A DNA stretch of 64,000 bases from Eubacteriales bacterium (GTDB lineage: Bacteria; Bacillota; Clostridia; Christensenellales; Aristaeellaceae), in the NCBI GenBank assembly GCA_028693055.1, contig JAQUWD010000013.1:1-64000 (forward strand), in the 5' to 3' direction. The notes under the pieces were generated by a model, which saw only the letters and a list, made by a program, of their open reading frames with translations, ran no database searches and was not told where the DNA came from. This document shows positions 33,689 through 42,305 of this stretch, piece after piece. A program made the translations under genes and the position numbers. How positions within the stretch are numbered: position 1 is the first letter of the stretch; every line of letters begins with the position of its first letter.

Positions 33689-34564
33689 ATGGAAAGCATG
33701 ACCGGCTATGGCCGTGGAAGCGCTCGGCGGGATGGACGCGAAATTACTGTGGAGCTCAAAACCGTCAATCATCGCTATTTGGACGTATCCTTTCGCGCTC
33801 CTAAGAGCGTTGCATTTTTGGAGGATCCGCTTCGCGCCCGCATTCAGCAGGGCGGCGTTCAGCGTGGACATATCGATCTGTATGTGAATTATGAAAATCA
33901 CCGGGAGGACGCACGCTCCATCGACGTGGATGAGGGCGCTTTGAAGGCGTTCCATCACGCGCTACATGGGGTGAATAAGCTTTTGGAGGACTACCGCCGC
34001 CCTACCGTAGCCGAGGCCCTCAGCCTAAGCGGCGCGTTAAGCGTCCGGCAGCAGGAGGACGACGGAGAGGTCATTTTAGAGTTGGCGTTGGAAGCCGTTG
34101 ATCAAGCCGTAACCGCCCTGCTCGAAATGCGCCGCCGGGAGGGCGACGCGCTTCAGCAAGACCTGCTGGCAAACTTGACTATTCTTTCCGACATCCGTCA
34201 GCAAATTGCCCTTCGCGCGCCTCAGGTGCCGGAGGATTACCGTCAGCGGCTAAACGCCCGTCTAGCGGAATGGAAGGTTTCCGAGGTGGAGCCTCAAAGG
34301 CTGGCGCAGGAGGTGGCGCTGATGGCGGACCGATGCGCCATCGACGAGGAATTAAGCCGCCTTGACAGCCATATTGCCCAGTTCCGCGATACCGTACAAA
34401 ACGGGCGCGAAACCGGAAAGAAACTGGATTTTCTGTTGCAGGAGATGAACCGGGAGACCAATACCATCGGCTCCAAGGCCTCCGACGCAGCCATTGCCCA
34501 GCAGGTGGTGGAAGCGAAATGCGTGATCGAGAAGCTGCGGGAGCAGGTTCAAAACGCGGTATAA
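33689..34564 (+). CDS. yicC: YicC/YloC family endoribonuclease
   Basis: This 291-residue protein has the family start MESMTGYGRG, then VELKTVNHRYLDVSFRAP. The carboxyl DUF1732 region reads LDSHIAQFRD, GKKLDFLLQEMNRETNTIGS and DAAIAQQVVEAKCVIEKLREQ. YicC proteins cleave RNA in enteric bacteria. In Firmicutes the gene heads the remA-gmk-rpoZ-coaBC operon, as here. The AAAGGAGG site is 8 bases before ATG. Confidence 0.93.
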   Translation: MESMTGYGRGSARRDGREITVELKTVNHRYLDVSFRAPKSVAFLEDPLRARIQQGGVQRGHIDLYVNYENHREDARSIDVDEGALKAFHHALHGVNKLLEDYRRPTVAEALSLSGALSVRQQEDDGEVILELALEAVDQAVTALLEMRRREGDALQQDLLANLTILSDIRQQIALRAPQVPEDYRQRLNARLAEWKVSEVEPQRLAQEVALMADRCAIDEELSRLDSHIAQFRDTVQNGRETGKKLDFLLQEMNRETNTIGSKASDAAIAQQVVEAKCVIEKLREQVQNAV

Positions 34565-34582
34565 CGGAAGGGGAGAGAGCGA

Positions 34583-34870
34583 TTGCTTCGGCTGATCAAT
34601 ATAGGGTTTGGCAACATGATTGCGGCAGATCGAGTGATCGCCATCGTCAGCCCGGACAGCGCCCCTGTCAAGCGGCTGATACAGGAAAGCCGGGAACGCA
34701 AGCGGGTGATTGACGCTACCCAAGGCAGACGCACCCGTGCGGTGATCCAAACCGACAGCGACCATCTAATCCTCTCCGCCGTGCAGCCGGAAACCATTGC
34801 CGGGCGCGTCAGCGGCAAAGACTCGCCCGTCAGGGATGAGCCCATTAAGGACGAAGACAGGGAGGCATAG
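34583..34870 (+). CDS. remA: RemA/DUF370 family protein
   Basis: This 95-residue protein matches the DUF370/RemA family: [20 protein letters not shown], then [16 protein letters not shown] and [19 protein letters not shown]. In Bacillus RemA activates matrix and osmolyte genes as an octameric DNA binder. TTG 34583 is used as start, with GGGGAGAG before it. The family body ends near residue 78; the extra acidic tail ([16 protein letters not shown]) is specific to this protein. It lies two bases before gmk. Confidence 0.9.
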   Translation: MLRLINIGFGNMIAADRVIAIVSPDSAPVKRLIQESRERKRVIDATQGRRTRAVIQTDSDHLILSAVQPETIAGRVSGKDSPVRDEPIKDEDREA

Positions 34871-34872
34871 GC

Positions 34873-35484
34873 ATGGCGGTTACTATTGAGCGAACGGGAA
34901 TGCTGCTGATTATCTCCGGGCCCTCCGGCACGGGAAAGGGAACCTTGGTGGAAAAGCTGATGAACAGCGATCCCAGCATCCGTTTCTCTTGCAGCGTTAC
35001 CACACGAAAGCCCAGAGACGGAGAGATCGAGGGGATTCATTATCACTTTGTAGACGACGCGGCCTATGCTAAGATGGTAGCGAATAACGAGTTTTTGGAG
35101 CACGCTACGGTACATGGGCATAGCTACGGCACGCTGCGGGCTCCTGTGGAGGAGCTGATGCGGCAGGGCTACAACGTACTTTTGGACATCGACCCCCAAG
35201 GCGCGATTTCCGTTATGGAGAACGCAAAGGATTACGTCAGTGTGTTCATTCTTCCCCCCAGCTTTGAGGATTTGCGCATCCGGCTCCATACCCGCAACAC
35301 CGACGACCCTGTGGAGATTGAGCGCAGACTGAATAACGCCCGGGGAGAGGTTAAGAATATCGGCCGATACCAGTACGCCGTGATCAACGATAATCTGGAA
35401 TTGGCTTTTACACAGCTGCAATATATCGTAAACGCCGAAAAGCAGCGTACCCTTCGCTTTAAGCCCACCATTAACGAAGACTGA
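34873..35484 (+). CDS. gmk: Guanylate kinase
   Basis: This 203-residue kinase makes GDP from GMP with ATP. P-loop SGPSGTGKGT is at about 15-24. GMP-binding features are SVTTRKPRDGEIEGIHYHFV and EFLEHATVHGHSYGT, and the LID region is NTDDPVEIERRL. Length and motifs are normal. GGGAGGCATAGGC precedes ATG. Confidence 0.96.
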   Translation: MAVTIERTGMLLIISGPSGTGKGTLVEKLMNSDPSIRFSCSVTTRKPRDGEIEGIHYHFVDDAAYAKMVANNEFLEHATVHGHSYGTLRAPVEELMRQGYNVLLDIDPQGAISVMENAKDYVSVFILPPSFEDLRIRLHTRNTDDPVEIERRLNNARGEVKNIGRYQYAVINDNLELAFTQLQYIVNAEKQRTLRFKPTINED

Positions 35485-35500
35485 CAGGAGGAAAAAAGAC

Positions 35501-35716
35501 ATGGCTATTGTAAACCCGACGATTGTTGAACTCTGCGAAAAGGTGGACTGCCGCTACACGCTGGTGGTGGAAGCCAGCAAACGCGCCCGCCAGCTACTGG
35601 ACGGCGCACAGCCCCTCATCGACCCCAAGGACATGAAGCCCCTGAAAATTGCCGTCGAGGAGATTGATCGCGGCTTGTTGACCTACGAGCGCGACGCTGA
35701 AATACAGGAGAATTAA
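35501..35716 (+). CDS. rpoZ: DNA-directed RNA polymerase subunit omega
   Basis: This 71-residue omega subunit has the core pattern CRYTLVVEASKRARQLLDGA and KPLKIAVEEIDRGLLTY. It stabilises beta' in RNA polymerase. AGGAGGAAAAAAGAC precedes ATG. It lies between gmk and coaBC, the conserved Firmicutes order. Confidence 0.93.
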   Translation: MAIVNPTIVELCEKVDCRYTLVVEASKRARQLLDGAQPLIDPKDMKPLKIAVEEIDRGLLTYERDAEIQEN

Positions 35717-35717
35717 A

Positions 35718-36920
35718 ATGCTTAGCGGAAAGCATGTGGTGATGGGCGTTACCGGCGGTATTGCGGCTTACAAGGCCTGCGAAGTGGTTTCTCGGCTCAA
35801 AAAGCTCCACTGTGAGGTGGACGTGATCATGACCGAAAACGCTACCCGCCTGGTAGCGCCTCTTACTTTTGAAACCTTGAGCGGCCGTCCGGTATGTATC
35901 GATACCTTTTCCCGTACTGAATCGTGGGATGTGAAGCATATCTCGCTGGCCCACAAGGCCGACCTGATGCTGATTGCGCCCGCTACGGCTAATTTAATGG
36001 CCAAGTTGAGCTGCGGCATTGCAGACGATATGCTTACCACTACGCTGCTGGCGACCAAAGCGCCCATTTTGCTGGCTCCAGCCATGAATACCGGCATGTG
36101 GACGGCGGAAGCGACCCAAGAGAACCTGCGTCGACTGCTGAACCGCGGCATACATATCGTGGGGCCGGACAGCGGTTTTTTGGCTTGCGGCGATACCGGA
36201 GCGGGGCGTATGAGCGAGCCGGAGGCTGTTGTGGAGGCGGCTCAGGCGCTGCTTTTGCCTAGGCGAGATCTGGAAGGCTTGCGCGTGCTGGTGACGGCGG
36301 GACCGACGGTGGAACGCATCGACCCGGTGCGCTATTTGACCAACGATTCCTCTGGAAAGATGGGCTACGCCATTGCGGAGGCTGCACGGCTGAGGGGCGC
36401 TAGCGTAACGCTGGTGTCAGGACCGGTAAGCTTGCAAGCTCCCCAAGGGGTGGAGCGGGTATCGGTGATTTCCACCATGGAGCTGTACCAAGCCGTAACG
36501 GAGCGCTGCGAAATGCAGGACGTACTGGTACAGGCTGCGGCCCCGGCAGATTTCCGCGTGGAAACGGTTGCAACGCAAAAGATAAAAAAACAGGCTGGTC
36601 AACCCATGACGCTGACGCTTGTGGAAAACCCGGATATCGCCAAAGCGGTAGGGGAACGCAAAAGACCGGGCCAAACCTTGGTAGGCTTTGCGGCGGAAAC
36701 CCAGAATGTGCTGGAAAACGCCGGCAAGAAGCTGGAGTCGAAACGCTTAGATTTGATCGTCGCTAACGACGTGACTATGCCGGGAGCTGGTTTTGGGACG
36801 GATACCAACATTGTGACGCTGATTGATCGAAACGGAGCGAAGGCGCTGCCGAAGCTGAGTAAGCGTCAGGTAGCGGATGAAATTTGGGATCAGGTGCTGA
36901 GACTTCGCTCAGCAGAATAG
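35718..36920 (+). CDS. coaBC: Bifunctional phosphopantothenoylcysteine decarboxylase/synthetase
   Basis: This 400-residue coenzyme A enzyme has the CoaC flavoprotein domain (about 1-180) with GVTGGIAAYKACEVVSRL, HISLAHKADLMLIAPATANL, and the PAMNTGMW motif. The CoaB domain (about 185-395) has VTAGPTVERIDPVRYLTNDS and KKLESKRLDLIVANDV. It converts phosphopantothenate plus cysteine to phosphopantetheine. One base separates rpoZ and this start. In many relatives priA follows, but here the operon ends at a terminator. Confidence 0.95.
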   Translation: MLSGKHVVMGVTGGIAAYKACEVVSRLKKLHCEVDVIMTENATRLVAPLTFETLSGRPVCIDTFSRTESWDVKHISLAHKADLMLIAPATANLMAKLSCGIADDMLTTTLLATKAPILLAPAMNTGMWTAEATQENLRRLLNRGIHIVGPDSGFLACGDTGAGRMSEPEAVVEAAQALLLPRRDLEGLRVLVTAGPTVERIDPVRYLTNDSSGKMGYAIAEAARLRGASVTLVSGPVSLQAPQGVERVSVISTMELYQAVTERCEMQDVLVQAAAPADFRVETVATQKIKKQAGQPMTLTLVENPDIAKAVGERKRPGQTLVGFAAETQNVLENAGKKLESKRLDLIVANDVTMPGAGFGTDTNIVTLIDRNGAKALPKLSKRQVADEIWDQVLRLRSAE

Positions 36921-36930
36921 AAAAAAAGTC

Positions 36931-36983
36931 GTGGTACGCAAGAGGATTCGGGCTTTGACCGTCCTGCGCGTACCATGTTTTTA
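36931..36983 (+). terminator. Terminator of the yicC-coaBC operon
   Basis: GTGGTACGC (36931-36939) pairs with GCGTACCAT (36968-36976), with further pairing inside, followed by GTTTTTATTT. It overlaps the stop region of the convergent minus-strand gene. Confidence 0.75.
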
Positions 36984-37847
36984 TTTGCATTTTCCGCAAC
37001 GGCTGCAACCGTTGCAGATCAGCCGCGAGCCGCATTCTTGACATTGCTCGCCAAAAGTGGGCGCATATGGCTCTACAGGCAACAAGGAAGACGGCGGCTC
37101 CAACGAATACTCCACAGGCTTACCCGGCCATTGCAGACGGGAGCGGAACGCCATGACGGATTGGGTTCTTTTATTGGGGATGCGGTAGACCTTGCCATCC
37201 TTGATGAATACCGTTCCCGTTTCGATAAAACAGAAGCGCACATCATGACGCTTGCATTGGTCATGGAGGCTTTGAACCCATTCGAAGCGGCAAGGCCGCG
37301 CACCGTCATAGTTTTCACCGCCGCAGATCACCTGCTCTATTTGACCGTCCTGTAAATAAGCTTCTAAGGCGACCTCGCCGATAAAGGGCGCGCACATCAC
37401 CCCTTTATGCCGGAAGGGCAAAGAAAGCAGCAACGGAAGCCGCTCGTCGGCCCGTCGCTGGTTCTCACAGGTGACGCTGAAGGAAACGTTTGGCCAGCCA
37501 TCGCCCCAGTCTTGGGGAAGGTGTTCAAGAACCCGACCGGGTCTTTTGGTCAACAGCTGAAACAGCACGTCCTTACGGGCGCGAATCACATCCCACGCTT
37601 CATCCCGCCAAGAATCCGCCTGTTCCAGAAAAAAATCCGAGGTCATGCAAACCCGTAGACGCTCCCCACTATGAACCAAGTATTCGCCATAACGATTTTT
37701 GCGTAAGGGATACCCCATCCCCGTCTTGGTTTTGGAGATTTCCGCCCCGTTTCTGCCTCGTTGCTGATCCAGATAATACATGTAACAATGTTGGCAGCCT
37801 TCGCTGATCTTGACGCAGCCGTGCCATGGATTCCATATATCGTGCAT
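36981..37847 (-). CDS. DUF5131 (phage Gp37/Gp68-like) family protein
   Basis: This 288-residue protein has the family start IWNPWHGCVKISEGCQHCYM, whose Cys spacing recalls radical-SAM-like or metal-binding proteins. Further features are VCMTSDFFLEQAD, QLLTKRPGRV, WPNVSFSVTCENQ and FIETGT. The carboxyl end has a zinc-ribbon-like group (CQECGSRLICNGCSRCGKC). Function is not established; members are found in phages and bacterial genomes. It is a lone minus-strand gene between two plus-strand operons, with GGGAGAG before ATG 37847. Confidence 0.85.
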   Translation of the reverse strand: MHDIWNPWHGCVKISEGCQHCYMYYLDQQRGRNGAEISKTKTGMGYPLRKNRYGEYLVHSGERLRVCMTSDFFLEQADSWRDEAWDVIRARKDVLFQLLTKRPGRVLEHLPQDWGDGWPNVSFSVTCENQRRADERLPLLLSLPFRHKGVMCAPFIGEVALEAYLQDGQIEQVICGGENYDGARPCRFEWVQSLHDQCKRHDVRFCFIETGTVFIKDGKVYRIPNKRTQSVMAFRSRLQWPGKPVEYSLEPPSSLLPVEPYAPTFGEQCQECGSRLICNGCSRCGKCK

Positions 37848-37991
37848 GAGTTACTCTCCCGTAGCGAGCAGTCGGCTTCATCATAGCGCTTTTTTCCGCT
37901 AGGCGCAAGGGAAAAACAGTAGGGAACAAAAACCAGTTCTGGCTCGTTCTATCCAATGGAGCATGAGAATGGAGCACAAGGAGGAACGCCG

Positions 37992-40487
37992 ATGACGATA
38001 AAGCATTTGAAAAGGATGTGCGCAGCATTATGCTGCGTATGTGTTTTGCTTCTGACGGGAAGCGCCTTGGGGCAGGGGATAGAGTTAAACGCCGCTATGG
38101 GGTATGACGGCGCGATCACTTATCTGCGCAGACTTCCAGTCTTTGTAGAAATCACCAACAATGGGGGCGACACAAGCGGCGTCCTTTGTATCGATGTGGC
38201 CCGGAGCAGCGTGGAGTATGACCGCTATTCAACGCCGCTTACGATTGCGGCGGGCTCGACCGTCGCCGTGACGATGCCCGTGCAGCTGAGCATGAAGCAA
38301 AGCGCGTATACGGTTAAATGGATGGAAAACGGTCTATCCACAGCGGAGACTGAGATCAAAAAGGGAACGGTTTTCGCCCCTTCTACGATTGTGATCGGCG
38401 TTTTGTCGCCGGAGCCGGAGAAGCTGTCCTATTTGAACATCACCCAAGCTGCCGACCCGCTTAAGCGCGGCGAAATTTGGCAGACGGTGGCGCTTGACCA
38501 AAAGAGCTTTCCTGCGGCCAAGGCGGACATGGATTTTTTTGATATGCTGGTGGTGGACGGCGTAGATATGGGAAGCCTGAGCACGGACCAGACCGAGGCG
38601 CTGGACGGCTGGCTTCGAAACGGCGGCGTGGTGCTGGTAGGGGGAGGCGCGGAGGCGCTTACTTCTTTTCCGTATTTTAGCGCCTATACGGGGATTGCGC
38701 CGGGTACGTTGAGCAGCAAGGAAGGCCTGAGCGGCGAGCTGCTGGACTGGTTTGGCTTAAAGGCGGAGCCGTCGGAAGGGACTGCCGCCGTTGTGGAGCT
38801 GCGGGGAGCCGCGGGTACAGCCATCGGTGAGGAAACGCTGGTGGATGTGACCAAGGTGGACGGGGGCTATGTACTAACCGCCGGCTTTTCCCTATCGGAA
38901 AAGCCGCTGAGTACGTGGATGGGTCGCAACGCGATTTGGCAGCGGGTGATGCTGGGCTATGCGCTGCAACGGTATACCTCCATCGTCAATCAGCGCGTCA
39001 ACGGAAGCAACGGTAACGATTATGTGGATTATGAAGTGCTGAATCAAATCCCGGTGGCAAATACAGGCGCAATGTCCCTGCCGGTGATTCTACTGGCTGC
39101 TTTTGTGCTGCTGGTAGGCTTTGGCAGCTATTGGATATTGAAAAAGCTGGACAAGCGGGAATGGATGTGGGTAACGGTTCCCTCCTTATGCGTGCTTTGC
39201 TCTCTGGCTATTTGGGGAGCTAGTATATTGCTGAACCTGCAAAAGCCCATCGCGGTTTCCTATACGATGCTGGAATTGGAGAAGGATGGAAATCGAAACA
39301 GCTTTACCGCTGTCGGCGTGGCGCAGGCTGATGCCGGGCGAATGGAGGTAACCCTTCAAGAGGGCAACATCAATACGGATTCGTACAGCAGCTATTACTA
39401 CGACGGGGGAAACACCCAAGGGGAGCCAAGCCAAACGCTGCGATATGAGTATACGCTGGGCGGTCTCAGCCAAATGACCTTTCAAAAGACGCAGACATGG
39501 GAGCAGAACAGCTTTATGGTATCCGACGCCCCCTTGAGGGAGTGCTCGCTCACCGGCTTTGCGGGCTGGGAGAACAACCGGCTGAGCTTTACGGTTACCA
39601 ACCAAAGCTCGATTCCCTTATCCGACGGCTTGATTATGACGGACTATGGATATGTTTCCGTCCCGGTTCTTTTGCCCGGACAGACCCTGACCGCCGAGAT
39701 GAGCCCCGATGACGAGCTGATCTTGGACGCCGACAAAATCAAGGACGGGATGCTGCTGAGTGATTCGGAACGCCGAAATTTCGGGTTTTATGATTATCTA
39801 AATAGCTACTGGACTTCAACCAAGCAGGCCCAAGGCGAGAGCGACTCGCGGCGGAGCCGTCAAAGCTTGCTGCAAACCTATGGGAACAGCCGCAACTGGT
39901 ACAGCGGTATTGGGGACCCCTGCTACATCGCCTTTTCGGATGAGCTGGCACAGCTGGAGCTGTTGGTAAACGGGCAGCTCGTCAGCCGCAGCGGACAAAT
40001 GAACATGGTAAGCCTAAAGCTTTCCATGAACCCTATCGCTAAGGATGGAACGGTTCATTACCTAAGCGGTACGATTCCTGTTTATGCGGCAGAGCTGAAC
40101 CGACAGGCGGCGCCGGTGGTAGTGGATACCGGCAGCATCGACCGCTATACCTCCTTTCGCTTAATGGAGGAGCCCATTTTCGCCTTTGACTTGAGCGACG
40201 TGCCCAAGGATTGGACGCTGGAGCATTTTGATATTTCTCCCCGCAACGCCTATTACGGGTATCAGGTAGAGCTGTACCGCGTGAAGGACGGCGAATGGGT
40301 GAATATCAAAACCCATGAGATCGACATGAGTACCAATAAGAGCACGGATCGGATGGCAATCCCGAAGCTTGGCGATTATACGGATCAGAGCGGCTACCTG
40401 TTCGCCAGATTTGTGGGAATCAATACCAACGATACCTACGCGGAGATTTCTCAACCTGAGCTGACGATGGACGGGAGGCTGAACTGA
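37992..40487 (+). CDS. Large secreted/membrane protein of the ABC-MoxR-VWA operon
   Basis: This 831-residue protein has a signal peptide (about 1-27, LCCVCVLLLTGSALG). A beta-rich domain (about 30-125, VFVEITNNGGDTSGV) and a class I amidotransferase-like alpha/beta domain (about 130-300; MLVVDGVDMGSL, GWLRNGGVVLVGGG) follow. Two adjacent membrane helices lie near 365-415 (LPVILLAAFVLLVGFGSYWI). The large carboxyl domain may face outside. The catalytic Cys-His pair of true amidotransferases is not evident. AAGGAGGAACGCCG precedes ATG 37992. TGATG overlap couples it to the ABC ATPase. Similar proteins flank ABC/MoxR genes in other Firmicutes; function is unknown. Confidence 0.7.
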   Translation: MTIKHLKRMCAALCCVCVLLLTGSALGQGIELNAAMGYDGAITYLRRLPVFVEITNNGGDTSGVLCIDVARSSVEYDRYSTPLTIAAGSTVAVTMPVQLSMKQSAYTVKWMENGLSTAETEIKKGTVFAPSTIVIGVLSPEPEKLSYLNITQAADPLKRGEIWQTVALDQKSFPAAKADMDFFDMLVVDGVDMGSLSTDQTEALDGWLRNGGVVLVGGGAEALTSFPYFSAYTGIAPGTLSSKEGLSGELLDWFGLKAEPSEGTAAVVELRGAAGTAIGEETLVDVTKVDGGYVLTAGFSLSEKPLSTWMGRNAIWQRVMLGYALQRYTSIVNQRVNGSNGNDYVDYEVLNQIPVANTGAMSLPVILLAAFVLLVGFGSYWILKKLDKREWMWVTVPSLCVLCSLAIWGASILLNLQKPIAVSYTMLELEKDGNRNSFTAVGVAQADAGRMEVTLQEGNINTDSYSSYYYDGGNTQGEPSQTLRYEYTLGGLSQMTFQKTQTWEQNSFMVSDAPLRECSLTGFAGWENNRLSFTVTNQSSIPLSDGLIMTDYGYVSVPVLLPGQTLTAEMSPDDELILDADKIKDGMLLSDSERRNFGFYDYLNSYWTSTKQAQGESDSRRSRQSLLQTYGNSRNWYSGIGDPCYIAFSDELAQLELLVNGQLVSRSGQMNMVSLKLSMNPIAKDGTVHYLSGTIPVYAAELNRQAAPVVVDTGSIDRYTSFRLMEEPIFAFDLSDVPKDWTLEHFDISPRNAYYGYQVELYRVKDGEWVNIKTHEIDMSTNKSTDRMAIPKLGDYTDQSGYLFARFVGINTNDTYAEISQPELTMDGRLN

Positions 40488-41422
40488 TGCTGGAAATTTG
40501 TGAGCTAACCAAACAATACGGTTCCTTTCTGGCGCTGGATCATCTGTCCCTATCGATCGGGCAGGGAGAGCTTCACGGCTTTGTGGGGCCGAACGGCGCG
40601 GGGAAAACCACCACGATGCGCATTTTGGCTACCCTACAGCTGCCTACCTCCGGCTCCGCAACGCTGGAGGGGGTGGAGGTCACGCAGAATCCGAAGGAAA
40701 TCCGCCGCTTGATGGGGTACATGCCGGATTTCTTCGGGGTATACGATCGCTTGAAGGCGTGGGAGTACCTTGACTTTTATGCCCGCTGCTATGGCTTCGG
40801 CTATAAGGAACGGATGCGGATGATTGAAAGCCTGCTGGAATTGGTTCATTTATTCGAAAAGCGGGACAGCTATGTAGATGTGCTTTCCCGGGGAATGAAG
40901 CAGCGGCTTTGCCTTGCACGCGCGTTGATTCACGACCCCAAGCTCCTCATTTTGGACGAGCCGGCCTCCGGCATGGACCCTCGCGCTCGCGCTGAAATGA
41001 AGGGAATCCTGAAAACCTTGAAGGAGCTTGGCAAAACGGTGTTGATTTCTTCCCATATTCTGCCGGAGCTTTCCGAGCTGTGCGATTCGCTGACCATTAT
41101 CGATCACGGCAAGCTGGTCTTTTCAGGCACTGTGGAGGCCTTGAGCAGCCACATGTCCGGCGAAGCCCCCGTGACGATTCGCCTAGGTGGGGAAATGAAC
41201 GAGGAGCTTGAAAAACGGGCGGTTTCCATGCTCAAGCAGTACCCCGGCGTTACCAAGGTGATTCGTGAGGAGGCGGGGTTGTTTCAGACGAGCTTTGACG
41301 GAGGGGACGACGCTATGGTGGGGCTATTAAAGGCGGCTGCTCAAGCGCTGCCGGTGGCGGATTTTCACCGTGCGCCCCTGAACCTAGAAAAGGTGTTTAT
41401 GGAGGTGACCCAGAATGACTAA
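40487..41422 (+). CDS. ABC-2 type transporter ATP-binding protein
   Basis: This 311-residue ATPase has Walker A GPNGAGKTTT near 36, signature LSRGMKQRLCLARALI near 132, Walker B LLILDEPASGMDPRAR near 153 and switch His in LISSHILPELSEL. It resembles GldA/CcmA-like ATPases. It overlaps the preceding stop by 1 base and the following permease by 8 bases, showing strict coupling. It powers the permease encoded next. Confidence 0.92.
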   Translation: MLEICELTKQYGSFLALDHLSLSIGQGELHGFVGPNGAGKTTTMRILATLQLPTSGSATLEGVEVTQNPKEIRRLMGYMPDFFGVYDRLKAWEYLDFYARCYGFGYKERMRMIESLLELVHLFEKRDSYVDVLSRGMKQRLCLARALIHDPKLLILDEPASGMDPRARAEMKGILKTLKELGKTVLISSHILPELSELCDSLTIIDHGKLVFSGTVEALSSHMSGEAPVTIRLGGEMNEELEKRAVSMLKQYPGVTKVIREEAGLFQTSFDGGDDAMVGLLKAAAQALPVADFHRAPLNLEKVFMEVTQND

Positions 41423-42305
41423 CCCCATTGTAGCCTTTGGCGCAAAGCAGAGGATGCGTTCTGTGCGCACGCCTATTTTACTGACGCTTTATGCGGTTGT
41501 GCTGGCAGCGCTGGCTTATTTTACGGTATACGCCCCCTTCATGGGGGATACCATTCGCATTTCCTCCATGCGCTCCAGCGTGAACGGCTATGGCTTTTTG
41601 TTGATCGCGCAGTTTGGGCTGCTGGTGCTGGTCGCCCCGGCGATGACGGCGGGCAGCATTTCCGGCGAGAGGGAACGCCAGACGCTGGATTTGCTGCTGG
41701 TGACGAACACAGGCTCTACGCGCATTGTCTTTGGCAAGCTATGGGAAAGCTTCGGTTTTCTGGCGCTGCTGATCCTGTGCTCGCTGCCCATGCTATCGTT
41801 GGTTTTGCTTACGGGCGGCGCTTCCTTTGTGCAGGTGCTGGTCAGTATTTTATTTCTGATGCTCACGGCGCTGGCAGGCTTAAGCGTCGGGCTATGCTGC
41901 TCGGCGTTCATCAAGCGCACCGTAGCCGCTACGGTGACGGCTTATCTGATGATGCTGCTCATCGGCGCTGTGACGCTGATTCCCCTCTGGTATGACGTGC
42001 ACCGCATCGATATGCTGTATCAAGAGCTGAGCGCTGCCAATCAGGGCATTACACAAATAGACTACCAGTCCATTGCCTTTTCCTTAAACCCGGCGCTGGG
42101 ATTGTTTTCCCTGCTGAGGGTACAGCTGGGGATGTTTGATTCCGTGCTGTGGAATTTTAGCTATACATTAGCAAATACGGTAAGCTACCTGCCCTTTGAG
42201 CGATACCTGACCGTCAATATGATCTTTATGGGCGTAGCCTCGATGGCGCTTTGCGGTGTGGCGGTATTGAAAATGCGCCCCCAAAAGAGGAGCGTGAGAA
42301 AATGA
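41415..42305 (+). CDS. ABC-2 type permease
   Basis: This 296-residue membrane protein has about six helices, an early TPILLTLYAVVLAALAYFTV and GSISGERERQTLDLLLVTNT near 80-100, a marker of ABC-2 permeases linked to gliding/NosY-like ATPases. Its last bases ATGA form the start of the next gene. Confidence 0.9.
   Translation: MTNPIVAFGAKQRMRSVRTPILLTLYAVVLAALAYFTVYAPFMGDTIRISSMRSSVNGYGFLLIAQFGLLVLVAPAMTAGSISGERERQTLDLLLVTNTGSTRIVFGKLWESFGFLALLILCSLPMLSLVLLTGGASFVQVLVSILFLMLTALAGLSVGLCCSAFIKRTVAATVTAYLMMLLIGAVTLIPLWYDVHRIDMLYQELSAANQGITQIDYQSIAFSLNPALGLFSLLRVQLGMFDSVLWNFSYTLANTVSYLPFERYLTVNMIFMGVASMALCGVAVLKMRPQKRSVRK

Noticed and set aside
34549..35502. Minus-strand 317-codon frame opposite remA-gmk
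   Set aside because: The sense strand carries clear remA and gmk genes with full motifs. The antisense frame has no recognisable features.
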